From assembly GCA_903928115.1 (NCBI GenBank), contig CAIYPP010000132.1:1-64000 (forward strand): a stretch of DNA of 64,000 bases, in the 5' to 3' direction. The position numbers were made by a program, and so were the translations under genes. This DNA is from an uncultured Planctomycetota bacterium. Its GTDB lineage: Bacteria; Planctomycetota; UBA1135; GCA-002686595. Positions 54,748 through 63,202 of this stretch are shown here, in pieces (position 1 is the first letter of the stretch; every line of letters starts with the position of its first letter). The notes beneath the pieces were generated by a model. The model saw nothing but the letters and a program-made list of their open reading frames with translations, had not been told where the DNA came from and did no database searches.

Positions 54748-56049
54748 TCAGCGGACGGCGCGCACCTTCGCGCCGTTCTTGTTTGCGTTGGTGGACTTTG
54801 CCACCTCCGTGAGCGCCGCCTTGAGGTCCGCGATGATGTCGCTCGGACTCTCGAGGCCGATCGAGAGCCGCACCGCGCCGCCCTGCTTGCCGTAGGAGCT
54901 GTGCGTCATGCTCGACGGCAGCTCGATCAAGGTCTTCGTGTGGCCGAGCGAGACCGCGAGCGTCACCGAGTACGCCGAGCGCGCGAGCGAGTCGATGAAC
55001 GCCTCGGGCTCGACCTGCGCGGGATCGAGCTCGAAGTAGATCATGTTGCCCGGCGCGAAGTCGCCGTCGAAGTCGAGCAGCTGGCGCTCGGCAAGCTCGC
55101 GCTGCGGGAAGCTCGGGAGACCGGGGTAGCTCACGCGCGCGACGCACGGCTGCTTCTCGAGCCACGTAGCGACCTTGCGTGCCGTGAATTGCTGGCGCTT
55201 GAGGCGCAGCGCGAGGGTCGGCAGGCCGTAGACGAGGATCGCCCATGCGGCCTTCGACGACAGGATGCCGCCGAAGTCCTTGCGGTAGAGCAGGAGCCGC
55301 GCGTGCATCGACTTGGGGCAGATCACCGCGCCGCCGAGCTCGGTGCCGAAGCCGCCGAGGTTCTTGGTGAGCGAGTGCAGCACCACGTCCGCGCCCAGCG
55401 CGAGCGGACGCTGGCCGAAGGGCGTCGCAAAGGTGTTGTCGATGAAGATCAGCAACTTGCGGTCCTCGCTGCGGCCTGCGTTGAGCTCGTCGATGAGCTT
55501 GCGCAGCGCGCGAACGTCGATCAGCTCCAGCGTCGGGTTGACGGGGGACTCGAAGTACAGCACACGCGTGCGTTCGGTCACCGCCGCGCGCACGGACGCG
55601 AGTGCGTTCATGTCGACCCGCTTCACCGTGATGCCTTGGCGCGGATACCAGTTCTGGAAGAGCGAGTGCGTGCAGCCGTAGAGAACGGGGTGCGCGATCA
55701 CTTCGTCGCCGCTCACGAGTGTGCAGCCGAGTGCCGCGGAGATGGCGGCCATACCGGACGCGAAACTCACGCAGCTCTCACCCTGTTCGATCTCCGCGAG
55801 CTCGCCTTCGAGGATCGAGCGCGTCGGTTCGTCGAGGCGATCGTAGATGTAGACCGGCGTCTCGCCGACGTCGGTGACGAGCTGGCCGAACTCCTGAAAG
55901 CCGCGCGCACCGCGCTTGGCGGAGTCGAGCCGATAGGTGGTGGAACTCGAGAGCGGCGGCGTGACGTGGTGCGAGAAATCCCACTTCGCCGAGTGCTCGG
56001 GGCCGTGGACGAGGCGGGTCGTGACCTTGTACTGCTGCTTCTTCGTCAT
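54748..56049 (-). CDS. Cys/Met metabolism PLP-dependent enzyme (cystathionine gamma-synthase family)
   Basis: A 433-residue fold-type I PLP enzyme. The Schiff-base lysine is in [12 protein letters not shown], and S-F-A-S-G-M-A-A-I and D-N-T-F-A-T-P are family segments. Such enzymes act on O-acyl-homoserine, cystathionine or related sulfur amino acids; which reaction applies cannot be set. GGAGA lies 6 nt before the ATG. It is convergent with the FG-GAP gene, with 6 bp between the stops. No other methionine genes are nearby. The protein is somewhat longer at its N terminus than usual. Confidence 0.9.
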   Translation of the reverse strand: MTKKQQYKVTTRLVHGPEHSAKWDFSHHVTPPLSSSTTYRLDSAKRGARGFQEFGQLVTDVGETPVYIYDRLDEPTRSILEGELAEIEQGESCVSFASGMAAISAALGCTLVSGDEVIAHPVLYGCTHSLFQNWYPRQGITVKRVDMNALASVRAAVTERTRVLYFESPVNPTLELIDVRALRKLIDELNAGRSEDRKLLIFIDNTFATPFGQRPLALGADVVLHSLTKNLGGFGTELGGAVICPKSMHARLLLYRKDFGGILSSKAAWAILVYGLPTLALRLKRQQFTARKVATWLEKQPCVARVSYPGLPSFPQRELAERQLLDFDGDFAPGNMIYFELDPAQVEPEAFIDSLARSAYSVTLAVSLGHTKTLIELPSSMTHSSYGKQGGAVRLSIGLESPSDIIADLKAALTEVAKSTNANKNGAKVRAVR

Positions 56050-56146
56050 GGCTTCTCCGGCTCGGGACGCATGGCCCCAAGCTAGAGAATGTAGACCATC
56101 CCGAAGGTGCGCCGCTCCTACGAACAGCTGCGCACGCGGGCCGACG

Positions 56147-57247
56147 TCACGGTTGCAGCGTGAAGCGCACCGCGTCGCTCGTGAGGAACGAGCCGAGCGG
56201 GTTGCTGGGGTCGCGCAGGTGCCACTGCGCGTGCACGACCGCGCCGGGCGTGAGGCGCGGATCGATTCCGCTGCCGACGCGTGCATGAACGTCGAAGCTC
56301 GCGGCGCCGGAGCAAGGTAGGAACCCGCCGCCGCTCGTCGTCGTCACGGCGCAGCGCGTCAGCGGCGGCGCGATGCAGAGCGTCCCGCCGAGGAACGGCG
56401 TCGATGCGGGGCCGGAGAGCGAGTACACGAGCGACGCGGCGCGCTGCTGCGGAGCCTGCGAGACGCTCACCACGAATGCCGCTGCGGGACTCGAGCTCGG
56501 ATAGCCGCTCCATCCGATCGCAGGTGCGCAGCCGCTGCTCGACACGCGAGCGACGCAGTAGGTTCCGACGACGGGCGGTGTGAAATCGACGATCAGCGTC
56601 GGCCACTCCGCGGGATCGAGCGACTCGCGCGTGCCGAACACCTTGGTCGTCTGCGAGACGTTCTCTGCATCGAGCTTGAGCAGCCAGCCGAAGTTCGTGG
56701 CGGGCGCGTCGAGCCAGCTCTGCACGTCGGACACGGCCTGCGGCGTCGAGGGCCACGTGTGCAGTCCGAGCTGGTCGACGGCGAGTACGGTGCTCACCGT
56801 AGAAGAGAAGTCACCGCCCGCGGTGCTCCACGGGCTCCCCGGATAGAAGCGCTGTAGCCACGTCGCATCGCCCGGTTGCGCGGGGGCGCCCTGCCCGCTC
56901 GCCGTGTTGGACGCGCCCTCGCCCCAGTCCGCCAACACGCGGTGCACGCGCACGTTGCGCGGTCCGACGTTGCCGGAAGGGTTTGCCAGCACGAGCTGTG
57001 CCGAGTGGATCACCGATCCGGCGGGGAGCGCCGCTGCGAGGTCGAAACGCACCAGTCCGCGGCGAATCGGCGCGGTCGACGTGCCGCCCGAGCGTCCGAC
57101 GATCATCACCGGCCCGGAGCCGTTGGAGATCGCTCCCGCCGCGTCGTTCCAAAGGGTGTTGTCACGCACCGCCGTGAGGTGGAGGACGTCGGCGCTCGCG
57201 GCTGTGCACAGCAGAACGAGCGCCCCGAGGACGGCGGGGCGGAACAT
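56147..57247 (-). CDS. Exported DNRLRE-domain protein with C-terminal Cys module
   Basis: A 366-residue protein, a tandem paralogue of the one upstream. A signal peptide ends near Ala-Ser-Ala (19). Residues ~21-225 are a DNRLRE-type beta-sandwich (R-D-N-T-L-W-N-D at the start, R-R-G-L-V-R-F-D-L and L-A-D-W-G-E-G later). Residues 230-366 are the C-terminal module, starting Y-C-V-A-R-V-S-S-S-G-C and ending D-A-V-R-F-T-L-Q-P. It diverges more from the common module than the paralogue does, having an extra Cys near its end. It starts 18 bp after the paralogue's stop. Function unknown, likely cell-surface or secreted. Confidence 0.85.
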   Translation of the reverse strand: MFRPAVLGALVLLCTAASADVLHLTAVRDNTLWNDAAGAISNGSGPVMIVGRSGGTSTAPIRRGLVRFDLAAALPAGSVIHSAQLVLANPSGNVGPRNVRVHRVLADWGEGASNTASGQGAPAQPGDATWLQRFYPGSPWSTAGGDFSSTVSTVLAVDQLGLHTWPSTPQAVSDVQSWLDAPATNFGWLLKLDAENVSQTTKVFGTRESLDPAEWPTLIVDFTPPVVGTYCVARVSSSGCAPAIGWSGYPSSSPAAAFVVSVSQAPQQRAASLVYSLSGPASTPFLGGTLCIAPPLTRCAVTTTSGGGFLPCSGAASFDVHARVGSGIDPRLTPGAVVHAQWHLRDPSNPLGSFLTSDAVRFTLQP

Positions 57248-57265
57248 GGCGGCAGGAGGGGTGGG

Positions 57266-58372
57266 CTAGGGGTAGATGTAGAAGCGCAGCGCGTTCGAGA
57301 GGTTCGTGGTGAACGTGGAGGCGGGATCGCGGCTCCAGTACTGCGCGCAGACGAGGCGGCCGATCGAGAGCTGTGGGTTCACGCCCGACGCGATCAGGAC
57401 ATTGAAGTCGAAGCTGAAGCTGCCGGTGCAGTCGTTGGCGGGGCTCGCGCTGCCGCCGGAGTTCTGCGCGACGGTGCGCTGGATCGGCGCCTGCACGCAC
57501 ATCGTGCCGCCTTGGAAGGGGGCGGCCGCCGGGCCGACCGTGCCGTAGAAGAGCAGTCCCGCCTTCTGGTTCAGCGTGTTCGAGAGCGTGATCGGAAAGC
57601 CCGAGCCCGCGTTGAAGTCGGCGCTGCCGGTCGAGCCGATCGCGGGCAGGCAGCCGAGGCTGTTGATCTTGGAGGTGCAGTACGCCGTCGGAGCGGGCGG
57701 CGTGTAGGTCACGATGAGCTGCGGCCGGTACTGGGCGAGGCTCTCTCGGGTCTCGAACTGCTTCGCGGACTTCGCGCCGCCCTCGGGACCGCGCAGGATC
57801 CAACCGAAGTTCGTGCTCGGGCTGTTCACCCACGACTGCACGTCCGCGACGAGCTGCGCGGTCGACCCCCACGTGTAGTACTGGTAGGTCGATCCGATGC
57901 TCAGCGAGGCACTGGCCGTGGCGTCGAAGTCGCCGCCCGGCGTCGTCCAGAACTGGTTGTTGTAGAAGGTGTGCAGCCAGGTCGGGTCCCCGGTCTGCGC
58001 GCTGTTGCCGTTGCCCGAGAAACCGACGGTCGGCCCTTCGTTCCAGCCGCGCGTGAGCTTGTGCAGCGTGAAGGTCTTCGCGCCGACGACCGTCTTCGTC
58101 ATGTAGAGCTTGACCTGCACGCTCGTCACCGTGGAGCCCGCGGGGACGGCCGAGACGTCGAAGGCCACCATGGCGCGGCGCATGGGCCACGTCGTGTTGG
58201 CGCCGGCCTGGCCTGCGTACATGGTGAAGCCCTTGCTGTCGCAGCGGTTGCCGACGGTGTCGTTGTAGATCGTCGCGTCCTTGCTCGAGGTGAGCGTGAC
58301 GACGTCGGCGCGCGCGGGGAGCGCGAGCAGGGCGAGGAACGGGAGGAGAAGGGCGGAGATGCGGGGGCTCAT
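57266..58372 (-). CDS. Exported DNRLRE-domain protein with C-terminal Cys module
   Basis: A 368-residue protein, first of a tandem pair. A signal peptide ends near Ala-Arg-Ala (22). Residues ~24-225 are a DNRLRE-type beta-sandwich (S-K-D-A-T-I-Y-N-D, then M-R-R-A-M-V-A-F-D-V and L-T-R-G-W-N-E-G), as in proteins of surface and cellulosome-like systems. Residues 231-368 are the module also on the FG-GAP protein, starting Y-C-T-S-K-I-N-S-L-G-C, with S-R-D-P-A-S and L-S-N-A-L-R-F near the end. It is read before its paralogue, 18 bp away, so they are co-transcribed. Function unknown. Confidence 0.86.
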   Translation of the reverse strand: MSPRISALLLPFLALLALPARADVVTLTSSKDATIYNDTVGNRCDSKGFTMYAGQAGANTTWPMRRAMVAFDVSAVPAGSTVTSVQVKLYMTKTVVGAKTFTLHKLTRGWNEGPTVGFSGNGNSAQTGDPTWLHTFYNNQFWTTPGGDFDATASASLSIGSTYQYYTWGSTAQLVADVQSWVNSPSTNFGWILRGPEGGAKSAKQFETRESLAQYRPQLIVTYTPPAPTAYCTSKINSLGCLPAIGSTGSADFNAGSGFPITLSNTLNQKAGLLFYGTVGPAAAPFQGGTMCVQAPIQRTVAQNSGGSASPANDCTGSFSFDFNVLIASGVNPQLSIGRLVCAQYWSRDPASTFTTNLSNALRFYIYP

Positions 58373-58431
58373 GGGGGACTTGTAGCTCCGAGGACTCTCC
58401 TCTGAAGCCTACCCCATGCTGGAAAAAACGG

Positions 58432-59256
58432 TCACTCCAGGCCCAAGTCGGCCACTCCGTCCTCGTCGAAGCCCAGATAGTGCCCTAGCTCGTGGTACAG
58501 GGTCACCTCGATCTGCTCCGCGAGCTCGCGCCGGTGCGAGCAGGCGCGCTCCAGATTGCGCTGGAACAGGTGGATCGTCGGCGGGAGCTCGGGGAGTGCG
58601 TCGGGGCTGCTCTCCAAGCAGGAAGCGCCCGTGAAAAGCCCGAGCAGGTCCGGCGGAGTCTCGCGCGGATCCTCGCCGCACAGGGCGCGCGAGGGCATGG
58701 GTTCGACGATCACGGGAACGCGCTCGAGCGCCGCGCGGAACTCCTCGGGCAGGCGCGCGATCGCCTGCTTCAGCACGCGGTCGAACTCGCCCTCGGAGAA
58801 GCGCGGCGGCAGCGGAAACGCCTGAGGCTCGAGGCGCTGGGCGTCGCGCAGGAGCCGCTCCGCGCGGCCGAAGTCGCCGTCGAGGTCCGCGAGCAGCGCG
58901 AGCTTCGCGAGTACGACGGGACTCTCGCCGAGCGTCTCCGCCCGCGCGAGCTCCTCGCGCGCCGCGTCGAGATCCCAGCGTCGCAGCGCGATCTCTGCGC
59001 GCACCAGCGCGAGTTCCGCGTCCTCCGATGCGTCCTCGCGCGCCGCGGCTTGTTCGCAGGCATGCTGCGCTGCGTCGAGGTCGTCGAGCGCGAGCTGCGC
59101 GGTCGCGCGCAGGACCCACGTCTCCGCGAGTTCCTCGCTCGCTTCCAGCGCGATATCGAGGGCGGCTTGAGCGTCTCCCTCATCGAGGGACTTCCACGCG
59201 CGGTCGAGTGCCGCGTAGTCGCGCTCGCGCTCGTTGCTCGGCTCTTCGTGGCTCAT
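58432..59256 (-). CDS. TPR protein with C-terminal zincin-like metallopeptidase domain
   Basis: A 274-residue protein with no signal peptide. Residues ~10-150 are TPR-like helical repeats (W-V-L-R-A-T-A-Q-L-A-L and A-L-V-R-A-E-I-A-L-R-R). The C-terminal ~100 residues have the motif T-L-Y-H-E-L-G-H-Y-L-G-F-D-E-D-G, the H-E-x2-H site of a small minimal-metallopeptidase family (PF06262-like). The ATG overlaps the previous gene's stop (ATGA), so it is part of the operon that begins with two lipoproteins. Its substrates are unknown. Confidence 0.85.
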   Translation of the reverse strand: MSHEEPSNERERDYAALDRAWKSLDEGDAQAALDIALEASEELAETWVLRATAQLALDDLDAAQHACEQAAAREDASEDAELALVRAEIALRRWDLDAAREELARAETLGESPVVLAKLALLADLDGDFGRAERLLRDAQRLEPQAFPLPPRFSEGEFDRVLKQAIARLPEEFRAALERVPVIVEPMPSRALCGEDPRETPPDLLGLFTGASCLESSPDALPELPPTIHLFQRNLERACSHRRELAEQIEVTLYHELGHYLGFDEDGVADLGLE

Positions 59257-59687
59257 TCGACGGACTGCGGCGGCGTGCGCTCGAACTCGGCGGAGAGGTC
59301 GCGCAAGAGCCCCTCGTTGACGCCCTCGAGGCGCCAGTTCGCATCGAACAAGAGCACGTAGCCGCGCGTGAGCGCTTCGAGCTCGCCGTAGTCGAACGAG
59401 GCGCTCATGCCGCGGCCGACGTTGACGCTCGCGCCGAGCTGCCAGCCTTGGTGTCGATAGGCGCCGTAGGCGATCGCGATCGCGTCACCCCGGCGTTCCC
59501 ACACAAAGTTGGGTGCGCCGAGAACTTCGAGGCAATGCGCGAGATCGGTCTCGCCCGGGACGAGGTGCTCGAGCTCGCTCGTGTCCGCGGGCTGCAGCAC
59601 GATGTGGCGCTCGTACTGCGCTTTCACGCAAGACACGCCGCCGAGCGCAACCGCGAGTGCGCCGCTCACTCGTGCGAGTCGACCCAC
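59253..59687 (-). CDS. Small BamE-like lipoprotein
   Basis: A 144-residue protein. From the GTG at 59687 the leader Gly-Arg-Leu-Ala-Arg, then a hydrophobic segment, ends in L-G-G-V-S-C, a credible lipobox. A later GTG (59669) overlaps the upstream stop as GTGA but gives an unusually short leader. The rest (L-V-P-G-E-T-D-L-A-H-C-L-E-V-L-G-A-P and L-L-F-D-A-N-W-R-L-E-G) follows the SmpA/BamE fold: helix with V-L-G-x-P and beta-strands. It is preceded by another BamE-like lipoprotein and overlaps the metallopeptidase gene. Confidence 0.7.
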   Translation of the reverse strand: MGRLARVSGALAVALGGVSCVKAQYERHIVLQPADTSELEHLVPGETDLAHCLEVLGAPNFVWERRGDAIAIAYGAYRHQGWQLGASVNVGRGMSASFDYGELEALTRGYVLLFDANWRLEGVNEGLLRDLSAEFERTPPQSVE

Positions 59688-60049
59688 GGCAGCACCCACT
59701 CCGAGCTCGAGGCCTGCAGGGTCGAACCGAACGCGCTCAAGTGGTCCGTCTCGTCGAAGAAGAGCCAGAGACGGTCCTCTTGCGTGTCCGTGTTGAGCGC
59801 CGTCACGACGAACAAGGTCAGACCCGTGCGCTTGGTGCGCTGGTGGTCGTAGCGCCACGCCGAGCGGCGTCCGAGCTGCACGACCTCCATGGGGCCGCCG
59901 AGCAGCACGAGGACCTCCGCGGAGGACATTCCCTGCTTCAGCTGCACGACACGCTCCTGCGCGATCGGCTGGTTGACCGTATCTCGGGTGAGGAAGCAGC
60001 CCGGCAGCAGGGCCAACGACGCGAACAGGAGGAGCTTCTTGGGCGACAT
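59666..60049 (-). CDS. BamE/SmpA-like lipoprotein
   Basis: A 127-residue protein. Met-Ser-Pro-Lys-Lys and a hydrophobic segment end in the lipobox L-L-P-G-C, so the mature protein is lipid-anchored. L-K-Q-G-M-S-S-A-E-V-L-V-L-L-G-G-P and later L-W-L-F-F-D-E-T-D-H-L match the BamE fold, a component of the outer-membrane barrel-assembly machinery in Proteobacteria. Whether it serves that machinery here is unknown. It overlaps the next gene and heads a three-gene operon of two lipoproteins and a zincin. Confidence 0.78.
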   Translation of the reverse strand: MSPKKLLLFASLALLPGCFLTRDTVNQPIAQERVVQLKQGMSSAEVLVLLGGPMEVVQLGRRSAWRYDHQRTKRTGLTLFVVTALNTDTQEDRLWLFFDETDHLSAFGSTLQASSSEWVLPWVDSHE

Positions 60050-60128
60050 GGCCGAGTAGGTTAGCAGAGTCGCTCGACGACGCGGCGCGCGGTGCAATTC
60101 CGAGCGCTCCGGCGTAGGCTCGTCGCCC

Positions 60129-61721
60129 GTGAAGAACACGCTGGAACGTTGGGAATTGGGCCGACGGGGGATGCTTGCGTGGCTGGTGGCGTCGCTGCTC
60201 GCGGCGTGTGCCGCGCCGACGCAACGGCAAGCGCACGAGCGGCCCGAGGGTGTCGTCCGGCTCGTCGTGCTGCACACCAACGACATCCATGGGCAGGTGC
60301 TGCCCCGCAAAGCCACGTGGATCGACCGTCAGGCGCCGCCGCTCATCGGCGGGCTGCCGCGCGTCGCGGGCTACGTGAACCAAGTGCGCCGCGAGCTCGA
60401 AGGCAGCGACAGCGAGCTGCTCGTGCTCGAGGGCGGCGACTGGTACCAGGGAACCCCCGAGGGCGGACTGGAACGCGGGCTGCCGTTCGTGCAGGCGCTC
60501 GCCGCTGTCGACTTCGATGCGCTCGCGATCGGCAACCACGAGTTCGATCACTCGCAGGAGAATCTGCTGCGGCTACTCGACGCGACGGACGAACGCGCTG
60601 TGTGCGCGAACCTGCGCGATCCTGCGACCGGGGAGCGCGTCCCTTGGATCGAGCCGTGGCGCATCGTCGAGCGCGGTGGGCTGCGCATCGCAGTCGTGGG
60701 CTTGATCACGCCCGAGACGCCCTCGATCTCGCACTCCGACACGCACAAGCTCCTGTTCGTCGAGCCCGCGGCGGAGCTCGCGACGGTGAAGAAGGAACTC
60801 GAGGGACGCTGCGATCTGATCTTGCCGCTCGCGCACATGGGCGTCGAGGAAGCGCTCGCGACAGCGAAGGCGCACCCGGATCTGCCGCTCATCGTGACGG
60901 GGCATTCGCATACGTACTTGAAGGAAGGTCGCCGCGACGGCGCGGGCCTTGTCGTGCAGACTGGCGCGAAGGCCTCGGCGGTCGGGCGCGTCGAGCTGGA
61001 GATCGACGGTCCGACGGCAACGGTCACTTCGATTCGCGCGCAGCTCATCGACTTGTTGTCGGAGCCGGACGCGCGCGATCGCAACCAATTGGTCGAGGCG
61101 AAGTGCGCCGAGCTCGTCGCGCGCGCGGAGACCGACATGAAGCGCGTCGTGGGGGAGCTCGCGGCGCCGCTCAAGGCCGGTCGTGGGCCGCTCTCCACAG
61201 TGGCCGGGAACTGGGTCGCGGATCTCGTCCGCGCGCGCGTTGGCGCGGAGGTCGGGATTCACAACCGCGGCGGTACGCGGGCGGAGATCGACGCAGGGCC
61301 TGTGACCGTGCGCGAAATCTTCGAGATGCTGCCGTTCGACAACGATGTCGTGCTGCTCGAAGTGCGCGGAAGCGACCTCGAATCCGTCGTGCGAGGCGCG
61401 ATCGAGGGAACCGTGCACTCCGGCCTCGACTACAGCGGTCTGAGCGTCCTCGTTCGCTCGCGCGTCGAAGACGGCGTGACGCGGCTCTCGTATGTGCGCA
61501 CGGAGATCGCGGGGCAGCCTCTGGACGCCGAGCGGCTGTACCGCGTCGCCGTGAACTCGTTCCTCGCGGGTGGCGGCGACGGATTCAAAGAACTCGCGGG
61601 TTCAAGGCGGATTTCGCAGGATCCCGTGCTGCTCCGCGACTTGGCGGAGGTGGCCTTTGCGTCCGCGGAGCGCATCACTCCCCCGACCGACGCGCGCATC
61701 CTCGAGGAGCCCAAGCCGTGA
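60129..61721 (+). CDS. 5'-nucleotidase / metallophosphatase lipoprotein (UshA-like)
   Basis: A 530-residue protein. The signal ends in the lipobox L-L-A-A-C. The metallophosphatase domain has H-T-N-D-I-H-G (~50-56), G-G-D-W-Y-Q-G-T-P, G-N-H-E-F-D and G-H-S-H-T, the dinuclear-metal ligands. The C-terminal 5'-nucleotidase domain has N-R-G-G-T-R and L-P-F-D-N-D-V. UshA-like enzymes release nucleosides or sugars from nucleotides outside the cytoplasm. The start is GTG, and the next gene overlaps its stop (GTGA), so the two are translationally coupled. Confidence 0.92.
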   Translation: MKNTLERWELGRRGMLAWLVASLLAACAAPTQRQAHERPEGVVRLVVLHTNDIHGQVLPRKATWIDRQAPPLIGGLPRVAGYVNQVRRELEGSDSELLVLEGGDWYQGTPEGGLERGLPFVQALAAVDFDALAIGNHEFDHSQENLLRLLDATDERAVCANLRDPATGERVPWIEPWRIVERGGLRIAVVGLITPETPSISHSDTHKLLFVEPAAELATVKKELEGRCDLILPLAHMGVEEALATAKAHPDLPLIVTGHSHTYLKEGRRDGAGLVVQTGAKASAVGRVELEIDGPTATVTSIRAQLIDLLSEPDARDRNQLVEAKCAELVARAETDMKRVVGELAAPLKAGRGPLSTVAGNWVADLVRARVGAEVGIHNRGGTRAEIDAGPVTVREIFEMLPFDNDVVLLEVRGSDLESVVRGAIEGTVHSGLDYSGLSVLVRSRVEDGVTRLSYVRTEIAGQPLDAERLYRVAVNSFLAGGGDGFKELAGSRRISQDPVLLRDLAEVAFASAERITPPTDARILEEPKP

Positions 61722-63169
61722 TCGCTGCGTTGTTCCTCGCGAGCGTTGCGTCGCTCGCTCAAGGCTTCGATGAGTGGAGCGCGAAGTTCGTCGACAAGGA
61801 TGCGCGCGTGCGGCGCGACGCGGTGATCGGCTTGGCGAAGCTCGACGAGCTGCGCGCGTGGGAAAAGGTTCTCGCGGCGCTGCGCGATCCCAAGCCGGAA
61901 GTCGCGGACGAGGCGCAGCTGCAGCTTGGATCGCTCGCAGGCGCGACGGAGCTTGCGCTCCTGTATGGCAAGGACGCGCTCGGCGGGAAGGACGAGTTCG
62001 TGCGGCTTCGGGCAGCCGAGGCGCTCGGGCGCATCGTAGAGGCGCCGGATGCCGCGCTCGTGACGAAGGCCCTTGCGGACAAGGACGCAGCGGTGCGTCG
62101 CACGCTGTGCTGGACGATCGAGCGCCTCGATCGCGCGGGCAAGTGGAACGGTGGGGCCGGGAGCGAGCTCGCCGACCTCGCGCGCAAGGACAAGGACGTC
62201 GGTGTGCGTGCGGCGGCGCTCGTTGCGCTCGCGGAGGTCGACCCGACGGCCTTGACCGGGCTCGCGTCGCTCGCGGCGGATCCCGACGCGCAGGTGCGCG
62301 CTGCGTACGTGCTCGCGTCACGCGCTCTCGACGCGGACGCGGCGCACGCGCGCGCTGCGGCGGCGATCAAGGACGCGGCCCTCGGCGTGCGCTTGGTCGG
62401 TGGCGAGTCGCTCGCGCTTGCGCGGGACGCTCGCGGTGCTCGCCTCATGGTGGAGTGGTTGGAGAGCGAGCGGGAGTTGCGCGGGCGCTGGCGCGCCGTC
62501 GAGCTCCTGCGCGAGCTCTCGGGACTCGGCCATCGCCTCGATCCGCGGCCGTGGAAGGCGTGGGCTGCGTCGCTCGTCGATGGACCGGTCCCCGAGCCGC
62601 GCAAGAGCGAGCGCGCGGACGACGAGCGCAGCGTTTCGTTTGCAGGCCTGCCGATTCGCTCCGAGCGCGTGACGTTCTTGATCGACCTCTCGGGCTCGAT
62701 CTGGCAGAAGCGCGCCGACGGTCGCACGCGCAAGGAGGTCGTCGACGAGGAGCTGCGCAAGGCGCTCGAGTCGCTTCCGGCGACGACTCGCTTCAATGTG
62801 ATCCCGTACACGTCGGCGCCGGTGCCGTGGCAGAAGTCGCTCGTCGGGGCGGACAAGAAGAACGTCGCCAAGGCCTTGGAGTGGTTCGTTGCGCGCAAGG
62901 ACACGGGGACGGGCGACGTCTGGAGCGCGCTGATGCTCGCCCTCGCGGATCCCGAGGTGGACACGCTCGTCGTGCTCTCCGACGGCGCTCCATCGGGCGG
63001 TCGGCGCTGGAACCTCGGGCTCATGCGCGAGCTGTTCGCCGAGCACAACCGCTTTCGACGAGTGGAGCTCGACGCGGTGCTCGCGGACGCCAGCGGAAGG
63101 CTCGCACGCGAATGGGAGCAGATGTGCGCGGGGAGTGGCGGTCGAACGATCGCGATCGAGCTCCGCTGA
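61718..63169 (+). CDS. HEAT-repeat protein with C-terminal VWA domain
   Basis: A 483-residue protein with a short leader. Residues ~20-270 are HEAT-like helical repeats (D-A-R-V-R-R-D-A-V, K-D-A-A-V-R-R-T-L and D-A-Q-V-R-A-A-Y). From ~315 the VWA domain begins with the metal-ion-dependent adhesion site D-L-S-G-S (~325), followed by a Thr segment (T-G-T-G-D-V) and L-S-D-G-A-P-S-G-G, all three MIDAS elements present. It likely binds protein partners or a metal. It shares the last bases of the 5'-nucleotidase gene, so they are co-expressed; a surface or periplasmic role is inferred. Confidence 0.85.
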   Translation: MIAALFLASVASLAQGFDEWSAKFVDKDARVRRDAVIGLAKLDELRAWEKVLAALRDPKPEVADEAQLQLGSLAGATELALLYGKDALGGKDEFVRLRAAEALGRIVEAPDAALVTKALADKDAAVRRTLCWTIERLDRAGKWNGGAGSELADLARKDKDVGVRAAALVALAEVDPTALTGLASLAADPDAQVRAAYVLASRALDADAAHARAAAAIKDAALGVRLVGGESLALARDARGARLMVEWLESERELRGRWRAVELLRELSGLGHRLDPRPWKAWAASLVDGPVPEPRKSERADDERSVSFAGLPIRSERVTFLIDLSGSIWQKRADGRTRKEVVDEELRKALESLPATTRFNVIPYTSAPVPWQKSLVGADKKNVAKALEWFVARKDTGTGDVWSALMLALADPEVDTLVVLSDGAPSGGRRWNLGLMRELFAEHNRFRRVELDAVLADASGRLAREWEQMCAGSGGRTIAIELR

Positions 63170-63202
63170 GCAGGTTCGGCAGCGCTATCCTTGAGCACCG
63201 TC

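Noticed and set aside
60092-63169. 1,025-codon open frame across the 5'-nucleotidase gene
   Set aside because: Only its 3' half (from 61718) is protein-like; the first part is the out-of-frame shadow of the metallophosphatase gene.
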